A stretch of DNA of 64,000 nt from Periconia sp. R9002. Lineage: Eukaryota > Ascomycota > Dothideomycetes > Pleosporales > Periconiaceae. The stretch's first letter is position 1. Each line of letters begins with the position of its first letter. Under the pieces are notes generated by a model. It saw only the letters and a list, made by a program, of their open reading frames with translations, ran no database searches and was not told the DNA's origin. This document shows positions 12,309 through 23,030 of this stretch, in pieces. Where the stretch lies: NCBI GenBank assembly GCA_023627715.1, contig JAMAHW010000025.1, positions 1 through 64,000 on the forward strand, written 5' to 3'. Made by a program: the position numbers and the translations under genes.

Positions 12309-13013
12309 CGAATTGGATTCAACGAATCGATCCATTTGAACCAAAATCCACTATCCACAACGAGCGTGCCCTCGCACCCGGAGAAGAAGAACAAAATTTC
12401 TCCAAAGATCAGATCAAATCAAAAGACTTCTTCGGCCAAAGAAGCTAGTAATCAAACAACGGAATGTCAAAACCGGTCCTATATTACTCTAGCAGGGAGG
12501 ATACTACACATGTACAAAGGCGGCACGAAAAACAAACCTACCTCTTATCCATCCATCTCCCCACCTCTATATTTACAAAACCACACAGCGTTCCACCACC
12601 TAGCACACCTACATGTGTATATACATCTCCTAATAAGGCAAGACCCCTCATTCCCCCCTCCCTCCCCCAACCTCATATAACTATGCCCTCCTTCCCAGCT
12701 TCCCTACCTAGGGGATTGGGTAGGCGAGTGGCCGAGGAGGCGTACTGAACATGAGAATACTACATACACCACTCGTGATATTAAAAAAGTGATGTCAAGC
12801 CGGGAGGGAGTAACATTGGTTCTTCACATATATGTACATACCCACACAACTTATTAAGGTAGTGGAAGGTGACCGAATGTATGGAAATACAAGTATTAGG
12901 GGCGAGATGGAGAGTGCTTATGTAGGCATGGATACGTAAACACGTTGATAGGTATAGGTAGGTAAGTTTAAGTTCGATCTGTTGTTTAGGTAATGTGGTA
13001 GGTTTTGTTTGTT

Positions 13014-13070
13014 CAGAAGGGAGTAGTAGAGAAGGGAGTAGTAGAGAAGGGAGTAGTAGAGAAGGGAGTG
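13014..13070. repeat. 15-bp minisatellite
   Basis: About three and a half copies of a purine-rich unit (GAGAAGGGAGTAGTA). Non-coding as far as can be seen. Confidence 0.8.
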
Positions 13071-13540
13071 TAGAGGAGGGAGGGAGGGTAAAGTGAGGTG
13101 AGATAACGTAAGGGGTTTGTTCGTAGAGTGAATTTTCATCGTTTTGTTAAGGTTGTGTTAGCGGTACATATCTATACTTGTCAAACAAAAAGGTTGGCTG
13201 ATAGAATCTGTTTTTTTTTTAAACTTGGAAAATGAATCTTATGATATATGTATACATATACGGTAAATCAAGACTTTACGTTGACTAGTAGTTAAGCAGT
13301 ATACATATATGATGGAGTTTAGTTTTCCCACTCTAGCTGGTCGCTGTTTGACAAAACACAGTCATGCATATCGTATCTCTGAACTTTTTTTCTTCTTCTG
13401 TCAGTGATTTTTTGCTCGATGAGGTAGGTAGTCCGCCTTGTGTTGTCCCTTTACTTTTTAATCTTTGTTTTTGTCTGGGTGGAATAACTAAAAGTTATCT
13501 GGGGTAGGGGGGGGGGGGGGGGAAAGTAAATATATTTAAT

Positions 13541-13691
13541 TGGGTATAAAAATAGTGGCAATGCGCGGCCCGCGAAAAAAAGGNNNNNNNNNNCCAAATA
13601 AACCTTCTCTTGCGCGCGGGCGGCGGCCGCCCCCCCCAAACAACATATATGTACTTGGGTATAACTATAGTGGCTATGCGCGGCGCGCGAA
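13541..13691. repeat. Duplicated 36-mer around an N gap
   Basis: 13541-13576 and 13656-13691 match at 32 of 36 positions in the same orientation, with ten N at 13584-13593 between them. The G run just before and the C run just after the gap indicate a hard-to-sequence repeat. True local repeat number and length are unknown. Confidence 0.75.
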
Positions 13692-13857
13692 TCAACTGAT
13701 GGTTACATAATAGTAGTATATTGCGCATTACGGTCTCAGCCTTCTTTCTTCATCCCCGACTCCTCTTCGACTCTGTCATTCCACCAAAAGAGCGGCAGAC
13801 TCTTGAATACCTTGTTTGGCGTATTGGTTTTTCGTTTACTTGTTATTTGTGGCGTGT

Positions 13858-14805
13858 ATGGCGAACGTTTTTTGGAAGCGCGGTCATAGGACCGCTTCGC
13901 CGCCGCCCAATCTGAGTGATTTTGCGGATAGCCATCCTGCTCCCTCCCCCGTTAAAACCCCATCTAAGAACTCTGATTACGTCCCCAAGGCAAAGAGTAG
14001 CGTAGATCCAAGTTATCCTAGGGTCGCTGATACCCTAGACCGGCTCGAGGATATTCCCGGTATGTCATCCGGGGCATCAGGTCTCAGGCTGCCTGATACG
14101 CTGGGAACGCGATCGGAGACTGTATATTTGCGTCATGAACGAAACGTCCATACCACAGAGCAAAGAAGACCGAAAAGAAACAGAGAAGCTGCAAAAACCA
14201 GAGAGGATGGGATTTCACGTGCACTTGCAGGCCGAAAGCGATCGCCAGATGATGCTGCATCTACATGGTTGGCCACATGGGATGTCATAAGGGGTGGTGT
14301 ATCAGCGCCGGGAAAAAAACGTCGCCATCAACTTGAGCGTCATCAATCACCACTAGAAATAGCTGTGATAAACCAGGACAGGCAGTTACTCTCCGAAATG
14401 CTTCAAAACCATCCAGGTGTATTGGGCAGAGATCTTTCGTCTGATAAACCGCCAAACCCCCGACCTGATGAGCCATCCTTGTACATGAGTTATACCATTT
14501 CCCAGGACGAGTCTCGAAATACCGAAGCTCTTGAAATAAGACGTCTCGTAGCACTAGAGGATCGCAAGCGGCCGTGCATTTCGAAAAGATGTGATTTCCA
14601 GGACGTGGATAAAGATCTCCAAATGAAATCTACTACCCGTCGGCGCAATCCATCCTATGAACAAATCCAACCTGACTTGGATACCCTAAGGCTTGATTGG
14701 AGTGCGCACGATGGTCATACAATTCCTGAGCAGCGTCCCACCAAACCCTCTTCCCGTCAACAAAGGCAGTATAGAAGGTACCAAAGCCCTAGCACGCAAT
14801 ACTGA
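13858..14805 (+). CDS. Unknown basic, low-complexity protein
   Basis: A 315-codon frame from ATG 13858 (MANVFWKRGHRTASPP). The frame is open further upstream but only with non-ATG codons. The product is Ser/Pro/Arg/Lys-rich with basic clusters (RRPKRNREAAK, PGKKRRHQLERHQ) that look like nuclear localisation signals. A short segment (SPLEIAVINQDRQLLSEML) faintly resembles an ankyrin helix pair. No family is recognised. The frame stops at TGA 14803-14805, yet the same frame stays open for 59 more codons to 14985 and ends in a basic tail, so the C-terminus may be wrong. It lies between the gapped repeat region and the AAA ATPase. Confidence 0.45.
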   Translation: MANVFWKRGHRTASPPPNLSDFADSHPAPSPVKTPSKNSDYVPKAKSSVDPSYPRVADTLDRLEDIPGMSSGASGLRLPDTLGTRSETVYLRHERNVHTTEQRRPKRNREAAKTREDGISRALAGRKRSPDDAASTWLATWDVIRGGVSAPGKKRRHQLERHQSPLEIAVINQDRQLLSEMLQNHPGVLGRDLSSDKPPNPRPDEPSLYMSYTISQDESRNTEALEIRRLVALEDRKRPCISKRCDFQDVDKDLQMKSTTRRRNPSYEQIQPDLDTLRLDWSAHDGHTIPEQRPTKPSSRQQRQYRRYQSPSTQY

Positions 14806-14985
14806 AGCTATTCGGGACCATGGCTGGGTCAGAATTCCACACAAATGCTTGGTCTAAATCGATTCGGGCCTCGACTTGTCATCCATCAGGCTTCCTTGCA
14901 GGATGTCTCTGAAGGCAGTGTTGGTTCGCATCAAGACGCTTTCAGGAAACGAAGACGTCTGAAGATATACGAGGTTCTTGAGTGA

Positions 14986-15786
14986 TAATCATAGAATGTA
15001 CTGAGTGATATTAGTTTACCATATACTTTGTGGCAAAATGTTCTGTGCATTCCCATTGGATCATTGCTTATACCACAACACGCGTCCGACCCTTAGAGGC
15101 GAGTATCAAATGATTTATCGCAGGATTCTACTTCATTAAAGACACTACTTGATAAAACAACGCCTCATGTACGTTAGAGTTGCTAGAAGAAGTATTGTCC
15201 CCCCTCATCCGTATCAGTACCCCATTAAGTTGCCAATGTGGTCCCAATGCTTCCAGGCCAGGACGGCGACTGGGGAAAAGGAAACATCCTAGTAAAATAT
15301 AAAAATTCGTAGCCAAGGAAATTTCCCGGCTGGTCAAGCCCAAAGGTAGTGAGTGACCTACCAGCGCCCCTCAAACTTCGTCATCCTCAATATCGCTGCC
15401 CTAATAGTGACATGTATTATATGGAGATTTGCGGAATATACAGGATAGCGGATGAAGTACATTCAGCTGTCCTCTGATAGGCTATAAGTCCGGTCCTTGT
15501 TCGATACATAGCGTTCCGTTACTTAACGATTACCCAGGGGCCAGAGTTTCTTGGTATGAGTGGTTGGATAACGTGTCTTCGTCTTCGACTCTGTAGGTCC
15601 TGCCACCTGCTACATGTCTTCACAGTTTTTTTTTATCCCACATCAATATAGAAAAAATAAATTATACAGAAATAAGCTCGAAGTCTAGGTAAAGCAGCAA
15701 GCGCATCATGATATCTGTAGTTGTGAATGTTCATGTAGAGCAAGTTGTGAATATATTATCAGTAGTTCCTCTGGATATAACTCTGT
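14986..15786. other. Intergenic, no gene seen
   Basis: Ordinary composition, with an A/T-rich stretch at 15625-15680. No supported coding frame; it holds the 3' flank of the AAA ATPase. Confidence 0.5.
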
Positions 15787-18200
15787 CTAACGATATTGCT
15801 GCTCTTTCGCGTAATCTTCGTCAGTGTGCCCACGCATCTTGTTGACATAGGATTCAAACTCGTTGACAACGTCCATAGCAGCCTCCAGATGTGTATAGGC
15901 AAGGTCCTAGAGTTTGGGTATTATTAGCAAGAATTTGGAAAGTCTGATAGATTCGACTAGTGCGGTGCGGTGCGGTGCGGTGCGATAATGCAACTTTTTG
16001 CGGCGGACACACATACCGTCTTCCGATATCGAGCGAGCTGTCTTGCCGTGTTGATCGTATTCCTTATCTGTCTTCCATTGAGCTCGTGCCGTGCCAGGAA
16101 GTTCAGCTTGTCCTTCATCTCTTCATATTTGGAGCGTTCATCGTTTCCGAGAAGGTCCTTAAGAAGCATGCTCCAGACTTGCCATCGTCCATCCTCGTCC
16201 AGCGGAGGATAGTGCATCGCCAATTGTACTCGTGATTTGAATGCCTCGTCGAAAGTGCCGATGCGATTAGATGTTAAGATCAAGATTCCTTCAAAATACT
16301 CCAATGTGCGTAGAAATACCGAGACCAGCGCGTTTCGTTGTAGGTCTGTGGGAACTCTTTCTTCAAGAAAAACATCGGCCTCGTCTAAGAGGACCACGCA
16401 GCCCCAAAGAGTACCAATGTATAGGACAGACTCGAGATATTTTTCAACGCTTTCGGGGTCGGTTCCAATGTCGCCACACGTGACTCTGTAAAGAGGCCTC
16501 TCAGCGTACTCGGCGATGCTCTCTGCAGTCAAGGTCTTTCCAGTTCCTGGACTTCCATGTAAAAGTAGAATCAACCCCCTGCCCTTGCCATCCACGATGT
16601 CCATCTTGACTCGCCGGTCCGCATCATGTACCGTTACGAGCGCCTTGATAAGTTCTTTCTTCTGACCTTTGAGTACAAGCCGACGATCAAAGTTCTCACC
16701 GCTCCAATGTACTGGTCGGATTCGCTCTACGATAAGAGTAACTGTTGCTCAAATCAGCTTTACTTTACTACGAAACTAGTTCCGAGCAAACTGACTCCAT
16801 TTCTTGTCATGAAATCTGAATCCCTTAACCGTATCGGGCAGCAGGAGCAAGAATGGAGGCGCTGGCGGCTCTTTCAGTTCTTCAAACCCTTCCTGGTAAT
16901 CGCGGGGGTTACGTGCAGTGTCCTCTGGGTCGGGATGCATTTTTCGATAGGTAGCCACATCGATCATGTAGCGATTATTATCCTGAGGTGATGGTTAGTT
17001 TTGTAGGTGCTAGGAGTGTATCGATCCACTACTCACTGGTTGGAGTTCGAACCCCGAGCTGACGGAATCATATTCGACCATTTTCCGATCTCTGAACTCC
17101 CAGAACGCCTTTCCTCGTTCGCGCAACTTTGCAGGAAGCATGCTCTCGCATAATCGAAGAGGCCGCAACGGCAGTGACTCGAGTGGGATCTCGCCCGTTT
17201 CCTCCCAAGACCATGGGATGTCCCATCGGATGCGGCTTTGGTAAAATCTTCCATCAAATTCCCAATTCCAACACTCTAGTCGTACCATTTGCTGTGCTAC
17301 ACTTTCAATCTTCTCAACACAGTAACCCATCGGTCCTACATCTGTCGAACGTACCACAATGTCATCGGGACAAAAGAGTTTGTCGAAATGAGCTCTCGAG
17401 ACTACGCCGTGTTGAAATTGCTCATCTGCTTCTTTATAGTCGTGAGCACAAGAAGACAATATGTATTTCGATAGCAATCGGACGTGATCTTTTTGATGAT
17501 CATCTAGATGACCAAGCGATGCAAGTGCATCTTCCTCAAGTAGATTCCGGCCCCTGTAGAACTCCGGGTAGGGTGCTACCAAACCCCCAGCCTCTTCTTC
17601 GCTGAATGTGAAGTATGAAGGATACGCTGAATGCATAGCTTGCATCCCATTCCTCGCATTCTCCGAGACGAGTTCAATTTTTTCCGCGCTTGGTGTAGCA
17701 TCGGGGCCGTCTTCGTGCAGCACCGTCAATTGTAATTTGAGCTTCTTCAAAATACCAGCCATGTCTTCTGATATTGGAATGTGCTTGAAGCGGTCTCGCA
17801 CAGCATCATGGTATGCCCCGCATTCGTGTTCTCGGATGACAACGAAGCCGACATTGGGATTTTCCTCTGCATAGTCTTCGCTCAGAACATCGTGCTCCAA
17901 CTGTATACTTCCGCGGAGATGGGCCGTTCTATTATCACCTTGATATAACCTGGGTGTGTCTTTATATAGTTCTGATTCTCGGGGATGGTTGTCGTGTTGG
18001 TAACATATTACTCTATGGACGATTAAATATCTCAATCGAAGATGGCTGCCAGCAGACGAAATACTCTTCGGTCGCTTTACGTGTGCGCTCTCTTTAGCCT
18101 GATTGGCAAAAGCATCCTCCAACTTGCGCTTTTGTCCCGGCGGCGAGAGCACGACATTCGACAACTCCGAATCACGCGGTGATGACTGCAAACCAGACAT
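15787..18200 (-). CDS. AAA ATPase of the fungal DUF7025-like type
   Basis: Exons 17037-18200, 16796-16982, 16017-16741 and 15787-15906 join in frame to 731 aa. The N-terminal half (to about residue 400) is the fungal-specific region of this type, ending in a YRKMHPD segment typical of it. The AAA core follows: Walker A GSPGTGKT at residues 513-520, Walker B VVLLDEAD with Asp570/Glu571, then LILTSNRIGTFDEAF (sensor 1) and an arginine-finger region. The first ATG is 18200; six codons further up there is only GTG. The N-terminal 40 residues are polar with a KRPK basic patch. Family members are annotated as AAA ATPases of unknown substrate, multiplied in filamentous ascomycetes. The last intron holds a TGCGG tandem repeat. 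It is divergent from the DUF7708-like gene with 256 bp between starts. Confidence 0.85.
15961..15984. repeat. TGCGG tandem repeat in an intron
   Basis: Nearly five copies of the pentamer TGCGG inside the last intron (15907-16016) of the AAA ATPase, making this intron about twice as long as its neighbours. Confidence 0.85.
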
Positions 18201-18456
18201 TGAATTGAGGCGGTTCACGGTAAAAAGTAGCTTCGACTTGCAAAATAGGGAGAGTAGATGTTTATCCAGTCTTCTCTGGCTTTATAGCGGAGAGTGATGC
18301 AGGATGGTGGGGCATCGATGCAGAGTCCTTCACCGGAAGTGAGCCACACATGACAGGTTGGGCTCCGCCACAATATGCGCCTACGTAGAATATCACGCAC
18401 CCTGGCTGAACTCTCCACAAACAATGCAATGATACAACTCACATTCTAACATCACG
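18201..18456. promoter_or_regulatory. Shared divergent promoter
   Basis: The 256 bp between the ATGs of the AAA ATPase (minus) and the DUF7708-like gene (plus) must hold both promoters. No named motif is obvious. The arrangement suggests possible co-regulation. Confidence 0.4.
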
Positions 18457-20342
18457 ATGGCTTCAGGAGACCAAGGCTCGCTTCAGGTATATCGTGACAT
18501 GATACGGTCTCATTACACGCCAAACGCAGCACATCGGTATTGCTGCCCGCCGCTTCGCAAATGGAAGATATTAACAGTTGTCGTAAACTCTAGGGACATA
18601 GCCGGTGAGGCCTATCGTCAAGCGGTCACTTTCTTCCAAGCAGAGCTACAATTGAGGATTGATGCGCACGCGCCTGTCTTCGGTCATTCTACTTCGATCA
18701 AGGAAGTCCTGACAGCCGTCGAGCAGGCAAAAACACGATATGATGCTTCGGTACAAGGCCGAAGAAAACCCTGGAAGTATCTGAACCGTGTCTCATCCCA
18801 ACTGCTGCACTATTCCCAAGTATTGAATGTTCTCGCGCAGCATCATCCCGAATACCTCGCGCTAGTATGGGGTTCCATGAAGTTTATCCTTATAGTAAGA
18901 CCCTCAATGGACATGTTCCGTCACTATAAGATTTATGGGCACTGACTAAGAGTTGGAAAGGGCATACGAGAGCACGAACGCCTTCTTTCCGAGTTCAGTC
19001 AGGCGCTCGCAACGATTGGTGAAGCTCTCCGCGAAACCAAACTCACTGCGGAGCTTTATCAGACAGATGCCATCCGAGATGCAATCTCGCAGCTATATGC
19101 ACACATTCTGCTGTTTCTTCAGCAAGCCATGCGATGGTACAATCGAAGTCCTGCTGGGCGCGCCCTCAGTGCTGTCTTCAAGCCGTACGACCTTCATTAC
19201 AAGGATACAGCAGAACAAATCAAGACTTGTGCTCGAGCCGTCAACGTTTTAGCGACCTCAGCGAGTCGAACAGAAATCCGTGATATGCACATCACCATCC
19301 AACTCATGTGGGAAGACGTACAACAGAGGGAGAAGAAGTTACCGGCCATGCAAAAGCAATTGAACGAGACGCAAAAGGCTCAGCTCAAGATCGAGGAGTC
19401 GGTAGATCGAATAGCCCAGATCGCCGCTAGTAATTAATCCCTTTCCTCTATGCTTGGACTGCTTGGTCATAGATACTGATAAGTCACCTAATAGGCCAAC
19501 AGGCTGTCACAAATCGAATCCATGTCGAGGTCCAGGATATGTCACCTCGCGTTCGCGACATTCAATTTTCCCAAATCCTACAGAGCCTAAAGCCTAGCAT
19601 ATCTCCGCAAGAGTCGTTTGATCGAGTCCACTCTGTCTTCAAACGATCACGAGCCCTCAAACGGGGAGAGCCCGAGCAACGAGACATATCCCGAAGACTC
19701 AAAGAATGGTTCACGTTTCCAGAATCGTCCATGTTTCTGCTCAGGGTCGGGCCGCGCGCCGAGAGGAAATCCAGAGAGCTCGCCGCAGATGTCATCGCGC
19801 TTCTTCAATCACAAGCCTTGAATGTTGTGTGGAGAGTGTCACCCATCGAACCATGTCCAGACCTAGTCCGGGATTCGATTAGCGACGTGTTGAAAGCGCT
19901 GGTTTATCAGATGATGCAGCTCCAGCCCTCCATACTGCGCGTTGAAGATGACATGTCCGTGGCCAAGTTCCAAGCGGTACATACAGAAGCAGAGTGGCTC
20001 TCGTTGCTTCAAAAGCTGCTCAGTCGCCTATCTCGATGCTTCATGATAATCGAAACGTATGACCTGTGTCAAGCCAATCGAGACAAAAACGCCTGGACCT
20101 TGAATCTTCTGCGCGTGTTCCGTGATTTTGCTGAAAGTGCGGCACGGGATGGAAAGGTTGTCAAGATTCTTATCCTATGCTATGGTATCAAGAAGGCGGG
20201 TGAGCTTCAAGCACCAGATGCCATGCATCATATTTCTGCACTGCTGCGAAAACCTCCGATGACACCCATATCTCGCAAACGTACGGCGCTTCTTCACCGG
20301 AAACAAGGCCATGAGTGGCGACGATGTTGTCCAAAAATATAA
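18457..20342 (+). CDS. DUF7708/NACHT-associated-like fungal protein
   Basis: Exons 18457-18894, 18961-19429 and 19495-20342 give 584 aa in frame. The first intron needs the AAAG acceptor at 18960; nearer AGs give the wrong frame or a stop. Residues about 40-290 resemble the helical N-terminal domain found in fungal NACHT/NLR-like proteins (WGSMKFILI, HERLLSEFSQAL, ELYQTDAIRDAISQLYAHI, ALSAVFKPYDL). A coiled-coil-like stretch follows (LPAMQKQLNETQKAQLKIEE). The C-terminal part has an alpha/beta look (SSMFLLRVGP, VVKILILCYG) but no Walker A lysine motif is visible where a NACHT P-loop would be, so it is probably not an active NTPase. Such proteins are often linked to fungal self/non-self recognition; that role is inferred here. 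It is divergent from the AAA ATPase. Confidence 0.7.
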
Positions 20343-20747
20343 ATTGAATGTCCAACCTCGAAAAATCTAGTGGCGCCTCTAACACACCTACACCCTCTTT
20401 ATTGCTATATATTCCGCGCTGCTAGGCACAGCCGCAGCAGCATATGCTGGCTGGGTCGCTGTAAGCCTCGCGTTACCCCTCACCCACACCTTCAGCTATT
20501 AGTTACCATGCTGTCTCCCCTTATCTGTGCATTCTACGATTGGCTACTCATGGATGCCTCTTAGAGCTTTAGCGGCTAGCCTAAGTATAATTTCAACACG
20601 TGCTACAGAGGGATTCAGCCGGGCCACATCGCATAGCTATCCCATGATCCAAAAGATGTCTCAAAAAGAATGCGATCACGGTAGTTCCCACTAGGGTCAA
20701 TTTAGTTGATATGTATATGTCTCTCGCATGAATGGATAGCTAGATTC
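20343..20747. other. Intergenic, no gene seen
   Basis: About 400 bp between convergent genes. A short open stretch ending near 20370 in another frame is not convincing. Confidence 0.45.
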
Positions 20748-21532
20748 TCAACTAAATTCTGCCGCATGAACTGTGCCTTTTAGCCGATATGTGTTAGCGA
20801 TGAAAATCTTATCTGTCTCGGATAGTTCCTCATTCCACTCGGTACAGAAGCCGTTAGTCGTCAGCGAAGCGGAGATGGCGTAGAGCATGATTGTTTCGTG
20901 TCGAAGGCTGAGTATTGCGTTGTCGTTGAGCTGTACAACTTGAAGATATTCGTATCGACCGTCGCTCGATCCCAATGTTGACTGTCCGCATAGTACTTGT
21001 ACACAGCCTCTTTATTCCAGGGGATATTGGCCGCTGGCGATTGGTGCTCATGGATGCATCCCAGAGCGTGGCCAAACTCATGAGTGATGACTCTTGAGAA
21101 CTCGCGCTCCGACGTTGAGTCGGTCAGCCAGCCGAAAGTCATCGTGCATTCCTCAGAATCGATGGCGAGGTTTGTTGTTTCTACGTAGGACCATGAAGCC
21201 CCGCTCGAGTCGATGTTGACGCGTATCTCGGCGGGACCAGAATCGACGAATTTAAGCGTGATGTTCACGTGTGGCAACCAGACGCTGGCGTACTGGCGCA
21301 CCTTGTCCTTGATTTTATCAGATCCACCCAGGATCTTAACCTTCAGAACACGGCCATTTTTCCATTTACAGTCGGTAGGAAGGGCGAGAGCTTCCGGCTC
21401 CCCGTCAAGTTGGGTGGATTGGGGCGTGTTTTGACGATCATTCAGGGGTTTTTCTTTGATAGATAGCTCATCTGCTAGTTCCCGAAGTTTCGAGGGAACT
21501 GGCATCTGAGTGCAGATCTGAGGCAATGACAT
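20748..21532 (-). pseudogene. Astacin-like zinc metalloprotease, frameshifted
   Basis: From ATG 21532 the first frame encodes about 205 residues of a zincin of the M12A/astacin-like type. It has HEFGHALGCIHEH at residues 151-163, i.e. HExxHxxGxxH with His151, His155 and His161 as zinc ligands and Glu152 as base. After YSAFDT the frame goes to a nonsense tail (stop 20861), while the expected next motif, TIMLYAIS (Met-turn region), and WNEELSETDKIF continue in the next frame to the stop at 20748. No GT-AG pair can join them without deleting conserved sequence, so a single-base deletion near 20890-20900 is the simplest reading. It is either a recent pseudogene or an assembly error. No signal peptide is visible, so the enzyme would be intracellular. 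Confidence 0.7.
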
Positions 21533-21990
21533 GGTTAAAACTGCAGTGATTTGGCCGAATTAGTAAGGGCAAAATAACGTGAACTTGTAGACTCGGGTAG
21601 TTCCCGAGACCTTATACTCCGCTCCGCGAAAAAGACTTCGAGGATATGAAAATAGGCGTCGATTGCCTTGGGATCCTTGGGCTTCAATCTGCGCCCTGGG
21701 AGGCTAGCGCTCTAAATTCCGGTGAGTCTATTACTCATTGCTTAAAAATCGAGGTAAATCGAGCCTTGCCCACTGTCCCACCTAATAACCCCAGACCAGG
21801 CCGTCTCATCAGTAGACCCTCAGCCTTCCAATAACCCCCCCAGCCATATGTCTGATCAGTAACTCCACAGACCTACTGTTCTCAATTGATTCCATCGCTA
21901 ATCTGAGCCCCTTATTGCTCTGACTACTCAGATCGTTGTATCCGACACGTCACGGCACGGCATCATCCGCCAACAACCACTAGCACAGAG
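21533..21990. other. Divergent upstream region
   Basis: Lies between the metalloprotease and the lectin pseudogene. No coding or recognised motif. Confidence 0.4.
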
Positions 21991-23030
21991 ATGGGCGATC
22001 TAACGACTTGTGAGGATATGCCTCTGAAGGGCTCTATCGGCATAGCTAGTTGGGGAAGCAGTGATGCTGCTGTCTACTATACCGATTCGAGCGAAGGCAT
22101 TCGTGAGAGGACGTTTCATAACTCGACATAGAATGGGGGCACCAAGTCAGATATCATCTTTTCTAGAAAAAAATACCACTCCTCTGGCAGTCATGCATTG
22201 GTTTTTTGACAGGATCGGATTTCCCCCAATGGTCAGTCTTCAAATTCTTTTGTACGATGAGGACGAACAATTTTCGCTAACATTTGGTATTTAGAATAGT
22301 ATCCGCGTGTACTACTTAGACAGAGACTGCAAGACGCATGAGATATGCTGGGACGGGACTATCCAATCGTGGCCCCAAACAACGTCTCCTGCTAACTGGT
22401 TTAAGGGGGGGCTTGACTTGAATCCTGCCATTACAGCCTCAAACTCGAAGCTAGCTAGTGTACATTGGGGCCCCTCCCTTCGCGTCTATTACCAAGGAAC
22501 GGATGGGAATCTTCATCAACAGTGCAGAGACTACCAAGACCCATGGTATGCCGGTGTGGGCTTACCGTGTCCTTCCGGAACCACTCCCTACAGCGGAACA
22601 GCTCTGGCTGCAGTTTCCAAAAACACATCTTCCGCCGAGGTCGCTCTCTTCTTCCAGAGGAATGATGACTAGATTTACGAGGCTAAGTACAACGGGAGTT
22701 GGACTGTGAGCGGACGGCTATTCGCCGCTAGAAAAGGCACTCCCCTTGCCGCAGTTCTGAAGTCGGGTGAAAATGTAAGAGGTCATGCTTAACCCAGCCC
22801 TTCCACACCCCCTTCTATTTCTTTCTAAAGAACATGATTCCAAATAACGAAAAAAATAGGCTGTTCGCTTTGAGAAACAACTCTACCAGCCAATCTCTAC
22901 AGTTCTTGAAGAGTCCTCCTTGGCCGCACAGGTAGTAAAAGTCAATGGTAATGATAAGATAAGATTATTCTTCATCGAACCGACAACCGCAACTTCGACC
23001 CCAGTTTCAGAAGCAGATCGACCCCGATAG
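21991..23030 (+). pseudogene. Fungal fucose-specific lectin-like pseudogene
   Basis: From ATG 21991 the reading shows repeated beta-propeller blade sequences of the AAL/FleA lectin type: IGIASWGSSDAAVYYTD, NSIRVYYLDRDCKTHEICWD, SLRVYYQGTDGNLHQQC, AEVALFFQRNDD, and LAAVLKSGEN as inter-blade linker. Two introns are plausible (about 22231-22295 and 22775-22859). The gene is broken. There is an in-frame TAG at 22129-22131 where a Trp is expected. A one-base gain in the A7 run near 22166-22172 shifts the frame. A second TAG lies at 22671-22673 right after RNDD. TGG/CAG to TAG changes agree with RIP-type C-to-T mutation. Intact members bind fucose; this copy should not make full protein. The 3' limit is uncertain. 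Confidence 0.7.

Larger units (their letters stand above)
12129..13857. other. Low-complexity intergenic region with assembly gap
   Basis: No gene is supported. It contains a GTAT/TGTA microsatellite (12271-12308), a 15-bp minisatellite (about 13014-13070), a 16-base G run (13507-13522), a run of 10 N (13584-13593) and a duplicated 36-mer on both sides of the N run. Confidence 0.6.

Noticed and set aside
18895..18952. Apparent frameshift in the DUF7708-like gene
   Set aside because: Using the AAAG acceptor at 18960 gives an in-frame 66-bp intron, so no disruption is needed.
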